Assembly (NCBI GenBank): GCA_041740315.1
Contig: JBGSMF010000094.1
Span: 1 to 64,000, forward strand
DNA length: 64,000 nt
Reading direction: 5' to 3'
Source of the DNA: JBGSMF01 sp041740315
Lineage (GTDB): Bacteria; Chloroflexota; Anaerolineae; Fen-1058
Of this stretch, positions 1 to 8,505 are shown piece by piece (position 1 is the stretch's first letter; each line of letters starts with the position of its first letter). The notes under the pieces are model-generated. The model ran no database searches. It had not been told where the DNA came from and was given only the letters and a program-made list of their open reading frames with translations. The position numbers and the translations under genes are program-made.

Positions 1-18
1 CGTGTGCTCTTCCGATCT
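1..18. other. Illumina adapter remnant at contig edge
   Basis: The first 18 bases match the 3' end of the Illumina TruSeq adapter (ending in GCTCTTCCGATCT). They are not genomic. The reading frame of the first gene loses homology here, so base 19 is the first usable base. This indicates an untrimmed read end at an assembly boundary. Confidence 0.93.
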
Positions 19-419
19 ACCTGCAGCGCCGGCATGCGCGCCTGTCCCATCTTGTGAACGCGCCGGACGGTTGACACTAACTCGTCGCCGGTGAACGGCT
101 TGGTCAAAAAGTCACGCGCTCCAGCCAGCATTGCGCGGCGCAAGTAATCGGCCTCGCTTTGCACCGACATCATGATCACCTGAGTCATCGGCGTTTGCTG
201 GGTTATAGATTCCACCGCCGTAATGCCGTCAACATCAGGCATGTTGATATCCATCAAGATGATGTTGGGTTGATATTGCTTGGCCAGCTTGATGCCCTCG
301 TTGCCCGATCCAGCCGTTCCCACTACCTCGATATCGTTCTCGAACGTCAAGAGCTTGCGAACGTTTTCACGAGTCTCTGGAATATCATCCACTATCAGAA
401 CGCGAATCTTGTCTGCCAC
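19..419 (-). CDS. TadZ/CpaE-like receiver-domain protein, C-terminus missing
   Basis: This is the N-terminal 133 or so residues of a response-regulator receiver domain, cut by the contig edge. The motifs IRVLIVDD, the phosphoacceptor region ILMDINMPDVDG, the switch serine in MMSV and the KPF lysine are all present, so the domain should be phosphorylatable. It follows cpaB in the same direction. In Chloroflexota Tad loci this position usually holds a receiver fused to a MinD/ParA-type ATPase (TadZ/CpaE), which localises the pilus machine. The ATPase part is inferred and not visible. GTG at 419 was preferred because AAGGA lies about 8 bases upstream; ATG at 428 is the alternative. Confidence 0.8.
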
Positions 420-476
420 GTTGACCATCCTTCAGATATCTAAACTGCCTTGCCAAGATTTTCCAACCAGGCCTCT

Positions 477-1511
477 TTACGGTTGATTTTCTTCGGAATA
501 GGGAAGTCTGGGCTCGGTGCCAAAAGTCAGCTTGGGTGGCTGAGTAATAGCAAAGCGCGCAAACATGTACTGCAAGGTCACCGCCTCAGTTGAAAAGGTC
601 TGGCCACCATCTTCTGACGAGCGCAACGCCAAATCAATCACCGCTCCAGTCTCGCGCAAGAACTTGAGCACCAACGCGTCTTGGGGGTCCATCAGCACAG
701 TGATGATATCGGGCGGCACCACCACCTGCGGCGCTGGCGTCGGTTCCGGCTGACCAGGTCTCGGCGTCGGCGCAGCCACCACGCTTTCCTCTTGCTGGCT
801 CAACCAATCGCCCACCCCTAGCACCACCATATCCTGCACTGTCAATTGAGCCACCAGCCGCGGCCGTTGCAACTCGGCTGGCTGTTCGACCGTCGGAAAC
901 CCAAACACCGGATCACGTTCTCGCCCGCCCGGCGTTATCGGTATAAACGTGATGGTCTGGTCATCTGCGCCGCCGCCTGGCACAGCCAATGTATAATCAT
1001 TCGGCAAGCGCGTTTGGAACTCTTGATCCAAATCAAGCACCAAAAACGACGCTAACGCATCCACATGATCGCCGGGCTGCAGCGCGTACGCTACGCTCGA
1101 CAGCCGCGTCACCGGCAGAGCCACCGCCACTTTTCCAGCCGGTATCTGCTTGGGCAACTCGGATTCTTGGTACAGGGCCTTGCTACGCGTTTCCGACAAC
1201 ATCGCAGACAACAGCGGCAATCCTGCTGGAATATCGAACCGGACATACTGCCCCAGTGCCTCGTCTTCACTGAGCAAATACCCCTCTGGCAATCCACCTG
1301 GCCACGGGCGCAGATCAATTGTGCCGCTCACCACTTGTTCTCCCTGTGAGATGGGTTGCACTACTACTACAATCAGCGGCGATTCTGGCGTTGGCGTCGG
1401 CGCAGCCACTCCGCCACCTCCACCGCTCTGAGACAGCAACACTACTGCCAGGCCACCACCCAGCAATATCACCACCCCTAACAGTAATATCAGCATTCTG
1501 CTGCGTCCCAT
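477..1511 (-). CDS. cpaB: Flp pilus assembly protein CpaB/RcpC
   Basis: This 344-residue protein begins with one N-terminal membrane helix (about residues 6-28), followed by a Thr/Pro spacer and a SAF-type domain (VVVQPISQGEQV through the DIPAGLPL region). A second beta-rich domain contains VAVALPVTR and LQPGDHVD. This is the layout of CpaB/RcpC, which acts outside the membrane in Tad pilus secretion, probably at the secretin or cell wall. Proline-rich linkers with PTPxP repeats are typical of exported Chloroflexota proteins. The start is ATG 1511, with GAGGAGG 9 bases upstream; an in-frame ATG at 1529 has no such site. It lies between flp and the TadZ-like gene. Confidence 0.88.
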   Translation of the reverse strand: MGRSRMLILLLGVVILLGGGLAVVLLSQSGGGGGVAAPTPTPESPLIVVVVQPISQGEQVVSGTIDLRPWPGGLPEGYLLSEDEALGQYVRFDIPAGLPLLSAMLSETRSKALYQESELPKQIPAGKVAVALPVTRLSSVAYALQPGDHVDALASFLVLDLDQEFQTRLPNDYTLAVPGGGADDQTITFIPITPGGRERDPVFGFPTVEQPAELQRPRLVAQLTVQDMVVLGVGDWLSQQEESVVAAPTPRPGQPEPTPAPQVVVPPDIITVLMDPQDALVLKFLRETGAVIDLALRSSEDGGQTFSTEAVTLQYMFARFAITQPPKLTFGTEPRLPYSEENQP

Positions 1512-1769
1512 GGTGGAATTCCTCCTCAAGCACCCGGATAACCCTCTAAAAACCGGGAATGTTGACGATTTGCATTTACCCTACTATAGTGAGTTTCCAC
1601 AAAAAGTCAAGGAGCAAACATCCCTCCTTCTGCCGGTTTTGACGTTGGATCATCTCCCTCTTGGGTGTTGACGGGGAAATCACAGCCGAGGCGCAGAGCT
1701 GTTTTTTTGCATTTCTTTGCGTTCTCGGCGCGCCTTTGGCGTGCGGCGCGAAAACTGTCTATCAACATT

Positions 1770-1885
1770 TAGACTAGTTTCTGTCTGGAAACCCCGTAAA
1801 AGCGACACGCTTTGCGCCATGCCGCTTGCATAGGCTGACATGGCGCAAAGCGTGTCAGCCTGCTTTCCAGACAAGAACTAGACTA
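1770..1885. repeat. Long imperfect palindrome
   Basis: The arms 1804-1821 and 1839-1856 are perfect 18-base inverted repeats around a 17-base loop. The outer flanks also match imperfectly inverted (1770-1791 against 1864-1885, sharing TGTCTGGAAA). The whole could fold into one long interrupted hairpin in DNA or RNA. No transposase is linked to it. It may be a small non-autonomous element or a structured intergenic repeat. Confidence 0.75.
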
Positions 1886-1945
1886 GCTGACGCTATACGT
1901 GTGGGAATAATTTTGAGGAAAGATAGGTCGTTAAAACAAAAAGAA

Positions 1946-1963
1946 CCCCATCTTGCGATGGGG
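1946..1963 (-). terminator. Rho-independent terminator of flp
   Basis: On the minus strand the stem CCCCATC/GATGGGG closes a GCAA tetraloop and is followed by TTCTTTTTGTTTT (1932-1945). It sits about 25 bases after the flp stop codon, so flp probably forms its own abundant short transcript. Confidence 0.88.
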
Positions 1964-1987
1964 CCTTTATGAAAAACTTGATTACGA

Positions 1988-2137
1988 TTAGGTAAGACCG
2001 CTGCTGATTTGGCTGAACACGGTGCTGACCTGGGTGCCCAAAAGGGTCAAAATAATGATCACGACAATGGCTACCAAAACGAGAATCAGTGCATATTCCA
2101 CCAAACCCTGGCCTTCTTCACGAGGCAAGTACAACAT
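1988..2137 (-). CDS. Flp/Fap-type pilin
   Basis: This 49-residue protein has the Flp pilin pattern: a short basic leader (MLYLPREEGQG), the processing-site signature GLVEYALIL with Glu at position +5, then one long hydrophobic helix and a short polar tail (SQISSGLT). Prepilin peptidase would cut before GLVEYA or near it. It is the structural subunit of the Tad pilus. ATG 2137 has GGAGG 9 bases upstream; the in-frame ATG at 2143 is too close to that site. It has its own promoter and terminator, and cpaB and the TadZ-like gene follow. Confidence 0.92.
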   Translation of the reverse strand: MLYLPREEGQGLVEYALILVLVAIVVIIILTLLGTQVSTVFSQISSGLT

Positions 2138-2182
2138 TTGCATTCACCTCCTTTCTCCAAGTTTTATTATAGAACTAGAATG

Positions 2183-2211
2183 ATTCTAACACTATTTTGA
2201 AAAACGCGCAA
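2183..2211 (-). promoter_or_regulatory. Sigma-70-type promoter of flp
   Basis: On the minus strand TTGCGC (2206-2211) and TAGAAT (2183-2188) are separated by exactly 17 bases. They lie about 45 bases upstream of the flp start, which has a strong GGAGG site. Confidence 0.7.
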
Positions 2212-2242
2212 TAGTACTTTGGTCATATCTGCCAACGCAGGT

Positions 2243-3304
2243 TCAATCGCCCAGGGGGATTTCAAAGGTCACCCGCGTGCCACGCCCGCTGCCGCTCTCT
2301 ATCTGAAATTGCCCACCCAGCATTTCAATGCGCTCGCGCTGCGCCACCAGGCCAATGGCCTTGGTGGTGCTGCCCGTCGACAAGACTTCTTGGACATTAA
2401 ACCCCGCCCCATTATCTTCAACTCCCCCCCGAACCGCTGTTTCGCCCATATCCAGAGAAACCTGAATGCGCGCGGCATGCGAATGTTGGCGCGCATTGTT
2501 TAACAGTTCTTGCACTACTCTGAAAATAGTGACCTCTTTGTATGGCGCCATCCGGCGCTCTGCGCCCGTAAGTGTCAGTGTGCTGGGAATGCCGCTTTTT
2601 TCATTAAAAGTGTCTACATAGCGCTTGAGAGCGGGCACTAGGCCTAAATCGTCCAGCATCATCGGGCGCAAGTCGGCCATGAACTCGCGCACTTTTTGGA
2701 AGGTGCTCACCACAGCCGTCTTCAAGTTGCCCAATTCGGTGCGGGCCCGCGCAGCATCGCTGTCAAACAAACGCTCACAGATTTCGGCCTGCAAGATCAG
2801 GTTAGTCAAAGATTGCGCCGGCCCATCATGGAGCTGCCGCACCAATCGCTGGCGTTCTTGTTCCTGGGTTTCGATGATGCGCACGATGGGCGGAGGTTGG
2901 TCAGACGCCGCCCCCCCCCCTCGCACAGGAACAGCATCTGCGCCTTGCGCCACTTCAAGCACCCGATGAAGGCGATTGACATAGCGCTGCAGGTGTTGCT
3001 GGTCGCTCTGAAGCTTTTCCAGTTGCCCGCGCATCATGAACAATCGTTTCTGGGCGTCTAGTACAGAAGTATACACCTCTTTGATATCCGGGCGAGGTAT
3101 GGTGTCAAAAGTCATTTCAACCTGCCGCAGGCGATTGTTTACCTGGGCATTCCGCTGGGCCAGTTTATCTACTTCGGCCGTAGTTTGCTGGATAAGGATG
3201 TCTATTTCCTTAAGCTCGCGCTGGATTTGATCATATTCCTTGCGAGTGTCTTCGGCCAACTGTTCGAATGGTGAAGGCGACGTTTCTTTGCCAGTTTGTG
3301 TCAT
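2243..3304 (-). CDS. Sensor histidine kinase, NarL/DegS type (HisKA_3)
   Basis: This 353-residue cytoplasmic kinase has no membrane segment. An N-terminal coiled coil (about 10-110) is followed by the dimerisation box ERQRLVRQLHDGPAQ, whose His is the phosphorylation site. An HATPase_c domain follows, with the N box ELLNNARQHS, G1 box VEDNGAGF and the GSGRGTRV region. It belongs with DegS/NarX-type kinases that pair with LuxR-type regulators. The regulator gene lies 26 bases upstream in the same operon. A soluble kinase with a coiled coil suggests an intracellular or partner-delivered signal; the signal cannot be read from the sequence. Confidence 0.93.
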   Translation of the reverse strand: MTQTGKETSPSPFEQLAEDTRKEYDQIQRELKEIDILIQQTTAEVDKLAQRNAQVNNRLRQVEMTFDTIPRPDIKEVYTSVLDAQKRLFMMRGQLEKLQSDQQHLQRYVNRLHRVLEVAQGADAVPVRGGGAASDQPPPIVRIIETQEQERQRLVRQLHDGPAQSLTNLILQAEICERLFDSDAARARTELGNLKTAVVSTFQKVREFMADLRPMMLDDLGLVPALKRYVDTFNEKSGIPSTLTLTGAERRMAPYKEVTIFRVVQELLNNARQHSHAARIQVSLDMGETAVRGGVEDNGAGFNVQEVLSTGSTTKAIGLVAQRERIEMLGGQFQIESGSGRGTRVTFEIPLGD

Positions 3305-3330
3305 ACCGACATTTTACTCCTCTTCTAACC

Positions 3331-4071
3331 CTAACCTTCTTTGCGAGAGAGGCTATCTGAGTCAGACTTGGTTGAAGATGAGGTGGTGTCTTGCAAACGG
3401 ACCCACCCCCGCCGTAATGCATATACTGCCGCTTGGGTACGGTCGGCCACATCCAATTTGTGCAAGATAGCGGTCATGTGGTTTTTCACCGTTTGGTGGC
3501 TGATGCCCAGGCGATGCGCAATGGTCTTGTTGCTCATGCCGTGCGTAATGCATTGCAAAATTTCCATCTCGCGCGAAGACAAGGAAACTGACGGCTCTTC
3601 GCTGCCCGGCGCGTCTTCATCTCCAAAACGTTCTGTAGCCTTGAGCAACCAAACAGCTAACTCGGCCTCGTTCATCACCTCGTTGCCGATAACACAATAG
3701 CCCTGGCTAAGGTGACGGATGGCTTCGATGAGCCTACGAGGAGTCACATCTTTGGGGAAATAGGCACTTGCGCCGGCCCGAATGGCGTGAAAAATCTGCT
3801 CAACATCATCATAAGCGGTGAGCATCAGGATTTTGCTAGAGGTCCGCTCTTGCTGCAAGCGGTGGGTCACTTGAAGCCCATTCAAGCCAGGAATATTTAC
3901 ATCCATGACAATCACATCTGGTGTCAGATCATGTGCCATCGCCAGGGCTTGTTCACCGTCACCCGCCTCGCCGACGATATGGAGATCACTCTCTGAGCTT
4001 AGCACATCCCGCAAACCCTGGCGAAATACAGGATGATCATCTACAATCAATACGCGGATTTTTCGCTGCAT
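3331..4071 (-). CDS. Response regulator, NarL/LuxR family
   Basis: This protein of 246 residues has a receiver domain (VLIVDDHPVFRQGL, phosphoacceptor in VIVMDVNIPG, KD switch lysine) and a C-terminal LuxR helix-turn-helix (LSSREMEILQCITHGMSNKT, then TVKNHMTAILHKL). It is a DNA-binding transcription factor and the cognate partner of the downstream kinase (26-base gap). ATG 4071 was chosen over an upstream TTG because GAGGG lies at suitable distance. An acidic linker and a Ser-rich tail are unremarkable. Its neighbours suggest a link to pilus or surface-glycan expression, but this is only context. Confidence 0.93.
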   Translation of the reverse strand: MQRKIRVLIVDDHPVFRQGLRDVLSSESDLHIVGEAGDGEQALAMAHDLTPDVIVMDVNIPGLNGLQVTHRLQQERTSSKILMLTAYDDVEQIFHAIRAGASAYFPKDVTPRRLIEAIRHLSQGYCVIGNEVMNEAELAVWLLKATERFGDEDAPGSEEPSVSLSSREMEILQCITHGMSNKTIAHRLGISHQTVKNHMTAILHKLDVADRTQAAVYALRRGWVRLQDTTSSSTKSDSDSLSRKEG

Positions 4072-4126
4072 CCAGGTTGCCCTCAAATCATCAATTCACT
4101 CACCATCAAACGGCCGGGTCAGTTAA

Positions 4127-4140
4127 AGTATACCACATCC
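4127..4140 (-). promoter_or_regulatory. Possible extended -10 promoter for the LuxR/kinase operon
   Basis: On the minus strand TGGTATACT forms an extended -10 element (TATACT at 4127-4132) about 55 bases before the regulator start. No good -35 box is seen. Confidence 0.35.
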
Positions 4141-4199
4141 AACAGAAAATCACCATACACAATCTGCGCGAGGCCCTGGACCCCATCCGAGCTGCCAAC

Positions 4200-4228
4200 T
4201 TGGCCTGGCCGCAAAAATATGGTATGCT
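4200..4228 (+). promoter_or_regulatory. Possible promoter for the gene at 4264
   Basis: TTGGCC (4200-4205) and TATGCT (4223-4228) are 17 bases apart, about 36 bases upstream of the start codon. A weak AGGAAA ribosome site precedes the ATG. Confidence 0.45.
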
Positions 4229-4263
4229 CTAACAAAATGTGATTCCCCCAACAGGAAAACATA

Positions 4264-5844
4264 ATGTCGGCAGCACTCAAAACAGGTTGGAAGCATAACT
4301 TGCAGAAACTCTCTATTGAGCACGTGTGGTGTTTTACGGTGCTGGCAGGGATATGCGCCTTTGTCAGCACGCACCCCATCCGCCCGCATGATTTTTGGTG
4401 GCATATCCGGGTCGGCCAAGAGATGGTGGCAAGCGGCCACATTCCCACGGTAGATGTTTTTTCCTTCACTGTGCCCGGCAAACTATACTCTAGCTATGCA
4501 ATGTTCTGGCTGATGGAAACAAGCCTGTATTGGCTCCATTCGCTGGGTGGGCCGGCGCTGGTCATCTTTGCGCACACGCTGGTCATTGTAGCTGCTTATG
4601 GCTTGCTCTTGCGGCTATGTTGGAAAATAGCCGGCAGCGGACGAGTGGCAGCCATTTGCGCGCTGTTTGCGGCTGCCCTGGGACTGAACGACTGGAATGT
4701 TCGCCCACAGACAATCTCGTTTTTGCTGGCGACGCTCATGTTGTGGGCCATTTACACATATCGCTCCGGCCCACGACGCTGGCTGGTGGTTGTTTTTCCT
4801 GTATGCGAATTGATCTGGGTCAACAGTCACCCCACTTTTCCCTTGGGGTTGGTGCTTGTGGGCGCATGGCTATGCGATGAAGGCTGGCAAGAGTTAAAGT
4901 TACGGCTGGCAGGGCAGAGGAGAGCTGAACTCAAACATCTGCTCGCGCCTGGCATCGCGTTGGCAACAGCGGCGATGGCTTGCCTCGTCAACCCTCAGGG
5001 TCTGGGGATTGTGGCCTATCTGAGTTCTATGGGGAAAAATCCCGTCATTCAAAATCTGGTTCTGGAATGGGCGCCCCCTTCTTTCAACTCGCTCACCGGC
5101 AGCCTCTTTTTGCTGAGCCTGCTTGCCAGCGCCGTCTTGCTGGCTGCCTCGCCGCGCCGACCGAGCCTGATGCAACTGGTGACGCTGGTGCTCTTTGCCG
5201 GGCTGGGCCTCAAAACTTTGCGCGGAATCGTTTGGTTTGGAATTGTCATGGCCCCCATCTTGGCCGACCATCTGCCGCAGCTAGCACTACAAGTTAGGCA
5301 AATGGGCTGGGCCGCAAACAACGCGCGCTCGGTTCAAGCCAATCAAGCTGCGCCTCGCCCCATACAACTCACGCTCAACTACATACTCAACTATTTGCTG
5401 GTGGGGTTGATGACCATTGGGCTGTGTTTCTGCCTGCCCTGGTTTAAACATCGGCTGCCATTGCCCCCAAGCAAAGCCGGCCTGATCTCTGCCGAGACAC
5501 CAGTAGAGGCAACCCAATTCCTGCTAAAAGAAAAACTGCCGGGGCCTATCTTTCACAATCAGGCTTTTGGCAGCTATCTCATCTGGGCAGCTTGGCCGGC
5601 TTTTTCTGTTTTTGTTGACCCGCGCATCGAGTTATACCCTGCCCAGGTTTGGCTAGATTACCTTGAAATTTCAAGCGGGGGTTGCCATTGGCAAGAACGA
5701 CTGGACCAATACGGCATACAAACATTGATGCTCAGCCCCACCGAACAAACTGCGCTCATCCAGGCCGCCCGCGAATCGGCCGAGTGGCAGCAAGTTTATC
5801 AAGATAGCCGCGCCATCATCCTGACTCGCAGGGGACCACCCTGA
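4264..5844 (+). CDS. GT-C-like polytopic membrane protein, DxWWH family
   Basis: This 526-residue protein has about 10-12 membrane helices and a soluble C-terminal domain. After the first helix comes HDFWWHIRVGQEMVASGHIP, where the acidic residue in the first outer loop resembles the catalytic Asp of GT-C enzymes. The C-terminal part has FGSYLIWAAWP and VFVDPRIELYP, ending in a small domain with DQYGIQTLML. Two paralogues lie at 5853-7385 and 8505-10025 with the same motifs. A role as a polyprenol-phosphate-sugar-dependent transferase or glycan polymerase is inferred from fold and neighbours. It is transcribed convergently with the six-gene operon. Confidence 0.75.
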   Translation: MSAALKTGWKHNLQKLSIEHVWCFTVLAGICAFVSTHPIRPHDFWWHIRVGQEMVASGHIPTVDVFSFTVPGKLYSSYAMFWLMETSLYWLHSLGGPALVIFAHTLVIVAAYGLLLRLCWKIAGSGRVAAICALFAAALGLNDWNVRPQTISFLLATLMLWAIYTYRSGPRRWLVVVFPVCELIWVNSHPTFPLGLVLVGAWLCDEGWQELKLRLAGQRRAELKHLLAPGIALATAAMACLVNPQGLGIVAYLSSMGKNPVIQNLVLEWAPPSFNSLTGSLFLLSLLASAVLLAASPRRPSLMQLVTLVLFAGLGLKTLRGIVWFGIVMAPILADHLPQLALQVRQMGWAANNARSVQANQAAPRPIQLTLNYILNYLLVGLMTIGLCFCLPWFKHRLPLPPSKAGLISAETPVEATQFLLKEKLPGPIFHNQAFGSYLIWAAWPAFSVFVDPRIELYPAQVWLDYLEISSGGCHWQERLDQYGIQTLMLSPTEQTALIQAARESAEWQQVYQDSRAIILTRRGPP

Positions 5845-5852
5845 CCCCAGGC

Positions 5853-7385
5853 TCACGGCCCTGCTTTTTTGCGCCATATCTCGGCGTATTGATCCTCGTA
5901 CTCTCTTTCCCACAGCGGGTCATTGAGCAGCGACTGGGCCAGATTCTTTTGCTTTTCTTTGTCAAGCAGGATTCGATCAACCCCATAGTGAGCTAACAAC
6001 TCGTTATAGCGGGCGCCGTTCGTAACCTTGATATAATCCAACCATTGCTCATACGGATACAACTCGACCCGGGGATCAATAAAAACGCCTTGCTGTGGCA
6101 CGGCCCAGATCAGGTAACTGCCATAGCCCATCTCATTGAACAGCTTGCCGCCGGGGTGCTGCTTTAGATACTCTGCGGCCGCCACGGGCGTCTCGACCGA
6201 CAGCAAAGGGCCCGCGGGGGTGCCCCGCAGCACCATCTTCCAATAGGTCTGCGGCAACGGCACGCGCTCGACAAACCACGGCTGAACCGCCACAAGCGGC
6301 GCAAAGAGCAAGACGGCAATGACAACATTTAGAATGTTTCTAGCAGGAGCCACCTGAGAGACAGCCTTTAGCCCTGGAAAATTTTCAAGCGGAATGTCTT
6401 TTAATGCCTGGCCCAAAATAGGCATGGCAGCCATGCCAAACCAGACCACATAGCGTTGGCCGCTCCAGGCCAGCCACAAAAAGCCTACCACCAAAAGCAA
6501 ATCGGTTGGCGTTAGCCGATAGCGCGAATAGGCCAGCGCGACCATCAGTAAAAGCACGCTGGCAAAAAATGCAACGCCGGCCGGGCCTTGTGGAGTTGGC
6601 GACTGCCATTCCATAATCAACTGCTGGCTGGGGCGGTCTGTCATCAGATCGGTGACATAGCTTAGCGCACCGATGCCCTGGGGATTAATAAAGATAGCCA
6701 GGCCGGCAAACAAGCCAATTACGCCTATCCAGCCCACATGTTTCCAAGCGCGCGCCCCCGGCAACTTGAGCCAGGTTCGCAGGGCCTCGCCAACAAAAAA
6801 GATGCCCAGCATGATGACGCCCAAGATAAAGGCCCCATGCACATTTGCCCAGAAGACCATTAGGGCCGGGCACAATAACAGCCAACGTCCTCGCAACTGG
6901 CCGGCGGAATATTTGCCCAACAAGATGCTAAAGATCATAAACGGCAGCCACGACCAGTTTTGAGGCCGGATGATCAAGTTGTTGACCGACATCAAGCACG
7001 CCAAGGCAACTGCCAAGGCAGCCATACGCCACGATCCGCTGCGGCGGCGGGTCTCATAGCCCACCAACCCAAAAGCCGCCATCACCATCAGCGTGCGCAC
7101 AAACGCTATCAGCGGCAGTTGGCCCAAACGATACAATAGGTAAAACAGGCACTCGCTGAGCCAGGCCCCATACACAAAGGGGTAATCAGCCTGAAGCGTC
7201 CAGCCAAAAAGATTCGTTTTTGGGATTGAGCCAGTGGTGTGAATGATTTCGCCGATTTTGAGATGCCACCAAAAGTCATTGGGCGGCAGAGGAACCAGCG
7301 AGGCATAAAAGCCAAAGCCTGCCAGCACAACCAACAGCCACAAGTGCTCTATGCCAAGGCCGACACGTTTAGATTGCTGCTTCAT
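5853..7385 (-). CDS. GT-C-like polytopic membrane protein, DxWWH family (paralogue)
   Basis: This 510-residue paralogue of the gene at 4264 carries NDFWWHLKIGEIIHTTGSIP after helix 1 and GYGSYLIWAVP plus VFIDPRVELYP in the C-terminal part. About 10-12 hydrophobic segments are visible. It is the last gene of the minus-strand glycan operon and overlaps the preceding gene by 17 bases. A lipid-linked sugar donor is likely because a polyprenol-phosphate mannose synthase is in the same operon. Substrate and acceptor are unknown. Confidence 0.75.
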   Translation of the reverse strand: MKQQSKRVGLGIEHLWLLVVLAGFGFYASLVPLPPNDFWWHLKIGEIIHTTGSIPKTNLFGWTLQADYPFVYGAWLSECLFYLLYRLGQLPLIAFVRTLMVMAAFGLVGYETRRRSGSWRMAALAVALACLMSVNNLIIRPQNWSWLPFMIFSILLGKYSAGQLRGRWLLLCPALMVFWANVHGAFILGVIMLGIFFVGEALRTWLKLPGARAWKHVGWIGVIGLFAGLAIFINPQGIGALSYVTDLMTDRPSQQLIMEWQSPTPQGPAGVAFFASVLLLMVALAYSRYRLTPTDLLLVVGFLWLAWSGQRYVVWFGMAAMPILGQALKDIPLENFPGLKAVSQVAPARNILNVVIAVLLFAPLVAVQPWFVERVPLPQTYWKMVLRGTPAGPLLSVETPVAAAEYLKQHPGGKLFNEMGYGSYLIWAVPQQGVFIDPRVELYPYEQWLDYIKVTNGARYNELLAHYGVDRILLDKEKQKNLAQSLLNDPLWEREYEDQYAEIWRKKAGP

Positions 7386-8505
7386 TTCTCTTCAATAGGC
7401 GGCTTGCTGCCAGGTACCAGAGAAGAAACCAAGGCGCCATCCACCAGAACCATAATTGGGGCAAACTCACCAAGACAGCCATGCCATTAACAACCAGATA
7501 CAATATTATCAACACCCCCTTGCTCCAAGACCATCGGCCAGAGACCATCCAAAGAGCCACTTGTATCAAGGGGAGCAATAACAAGGTTTGGTCAAACATC
7601 CATGCGTGGATGGCTGTCACAACCGACACCGCAACCAACAGGGGCATTTGCTCTGACCATTGCCACTCAAGCCGATTACGCTGCCAATAGAATAACAACC
7701 AACCCATCCCCAAAATGGGGGCTATGAGCTGCAACCAAAACTTGTCATAGCCCATTTGCACACGCAAAACGCTCCCGATGGTTGTGGTCATCCACCCGAC
7801 AGGAGGAAAACTTGAGACTGCGTAAATATATTGGCTGACCAGAGCCGGATTGGTAATGCTCGACAACGCCGTCGCAACCAGCAAGGCAATCGCTCCACCG
7901 CCCAAAACAGACCATTGCCGCCGATCCAGCGCCCACAACAGCAAAACAATACAAAAGAGATAAAGCAGTTGGGGTTTCACCGTCACCAAGGCCAACGAAG
8001 CTCCCGCCAGCCATCCCTTTTGGCGCTTTTGAAAGTGCAAAAACCACACCACTCCCAAAAGAAGCAGCGGTGTAATTTGCCCACCCCTTAGCACATGGAG
8101 CACTGGGCCAAAACTAAATCCAACCAGCCACGCTACCCAAATCCACTGGCGCGGGCCTGCATAGAATCTCCAAATCCAGCTAACACAGGCAAACACAATG
8201 CCAAGTTGAAACAAAAACCAAAAGGTTCTGCTCCAGGCGTACTCTAACAACCCAAAAGGCATCACCGCCACCAGGGTCCAAGGGGGAGTCCACATCATTA
8301 ATGGGCCATATTCCTGGCGTCCCCAAGAAAGCTGCAAAGAGAACAATTGCTCAGGATCGTAAGGGTTGGCCCCACTTACATTCAAGCGGCCAGCCGCCCA
8401 ATACTCTACAAAGTCAATTGGCTCTTGGGGATCAAACAAGCGCAGCGCCAGTTGGCTCAATACTATCAGGCCAATCAATAGGGCCAGCCACTTGAAATAT
8501 TTCAT
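7369..8505 (-). CDS. Glycosyltransferase family 87-like protein (DUF2029)
   Basis: This 378-residue membrane protein has about nine helices. The N-terminal block after helix 1, DFVEYWAAGRL then GANPYDPEQL, followed by WTPPWTLVAVMPFGLL, is the DUF2029/GT87 signature. Members use polyprenol-phosphate-mannose or arabinose on the outer face of the membrane, as in mycobacterial PimE-like enzymes. The acidic residue in DF is the likely catalytic base. The ATG overlaps the previous stop codon by one base (TGATG), so translation is probably coupled. A second family member is the first gene of the operon. Confidence 0.85.
   Translation of the reverse strand: MKYFKWLALLIGLIVLSQLALRLFDPQEPIDFVEYWAAGRLNVSGANPYDPEQLFSLQLSWGRQEYGPLMMWTPPWTLVAVMPFGLLEYAWSRTFWFLFQLGIVFACVSWIWRFYAGPRQWIWVAWLVGFSFGPVLHVLRGGQITPLLLLGVVWFLHFQKRQKGWLAGASLALVTVKPQLLYLFCIVLLLWALDRRQWSVLGGGAIALLVATALSSITNPALVSQYIYAVSSFPPVGWMTTTIGSVLRVQMGYDKFWLQLIAPILGMGWLLFYWQRNRLEWQWSEQMPLLVAVSVVTAIHAWMFDQTLLLLPLIQVALWMVSGRWSWSKGVLIILYLVVNGMAVLVSLPQLWFWWMAPWFLLWYLAASRLLKRNEAAI

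Larger units (their letters stand above)
1512..1987. other. Intergenic region between flp and cpaB
   Basis: This 476-base stretch has no convincing gene. It holds the flp terminator hairpin (1946-1963) and a long imperfect palindrome (1770-1885). The remainder is A/T-rich leader for cpaB. Short open frames here have no recognisable protein features. Confidence 0.7.
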
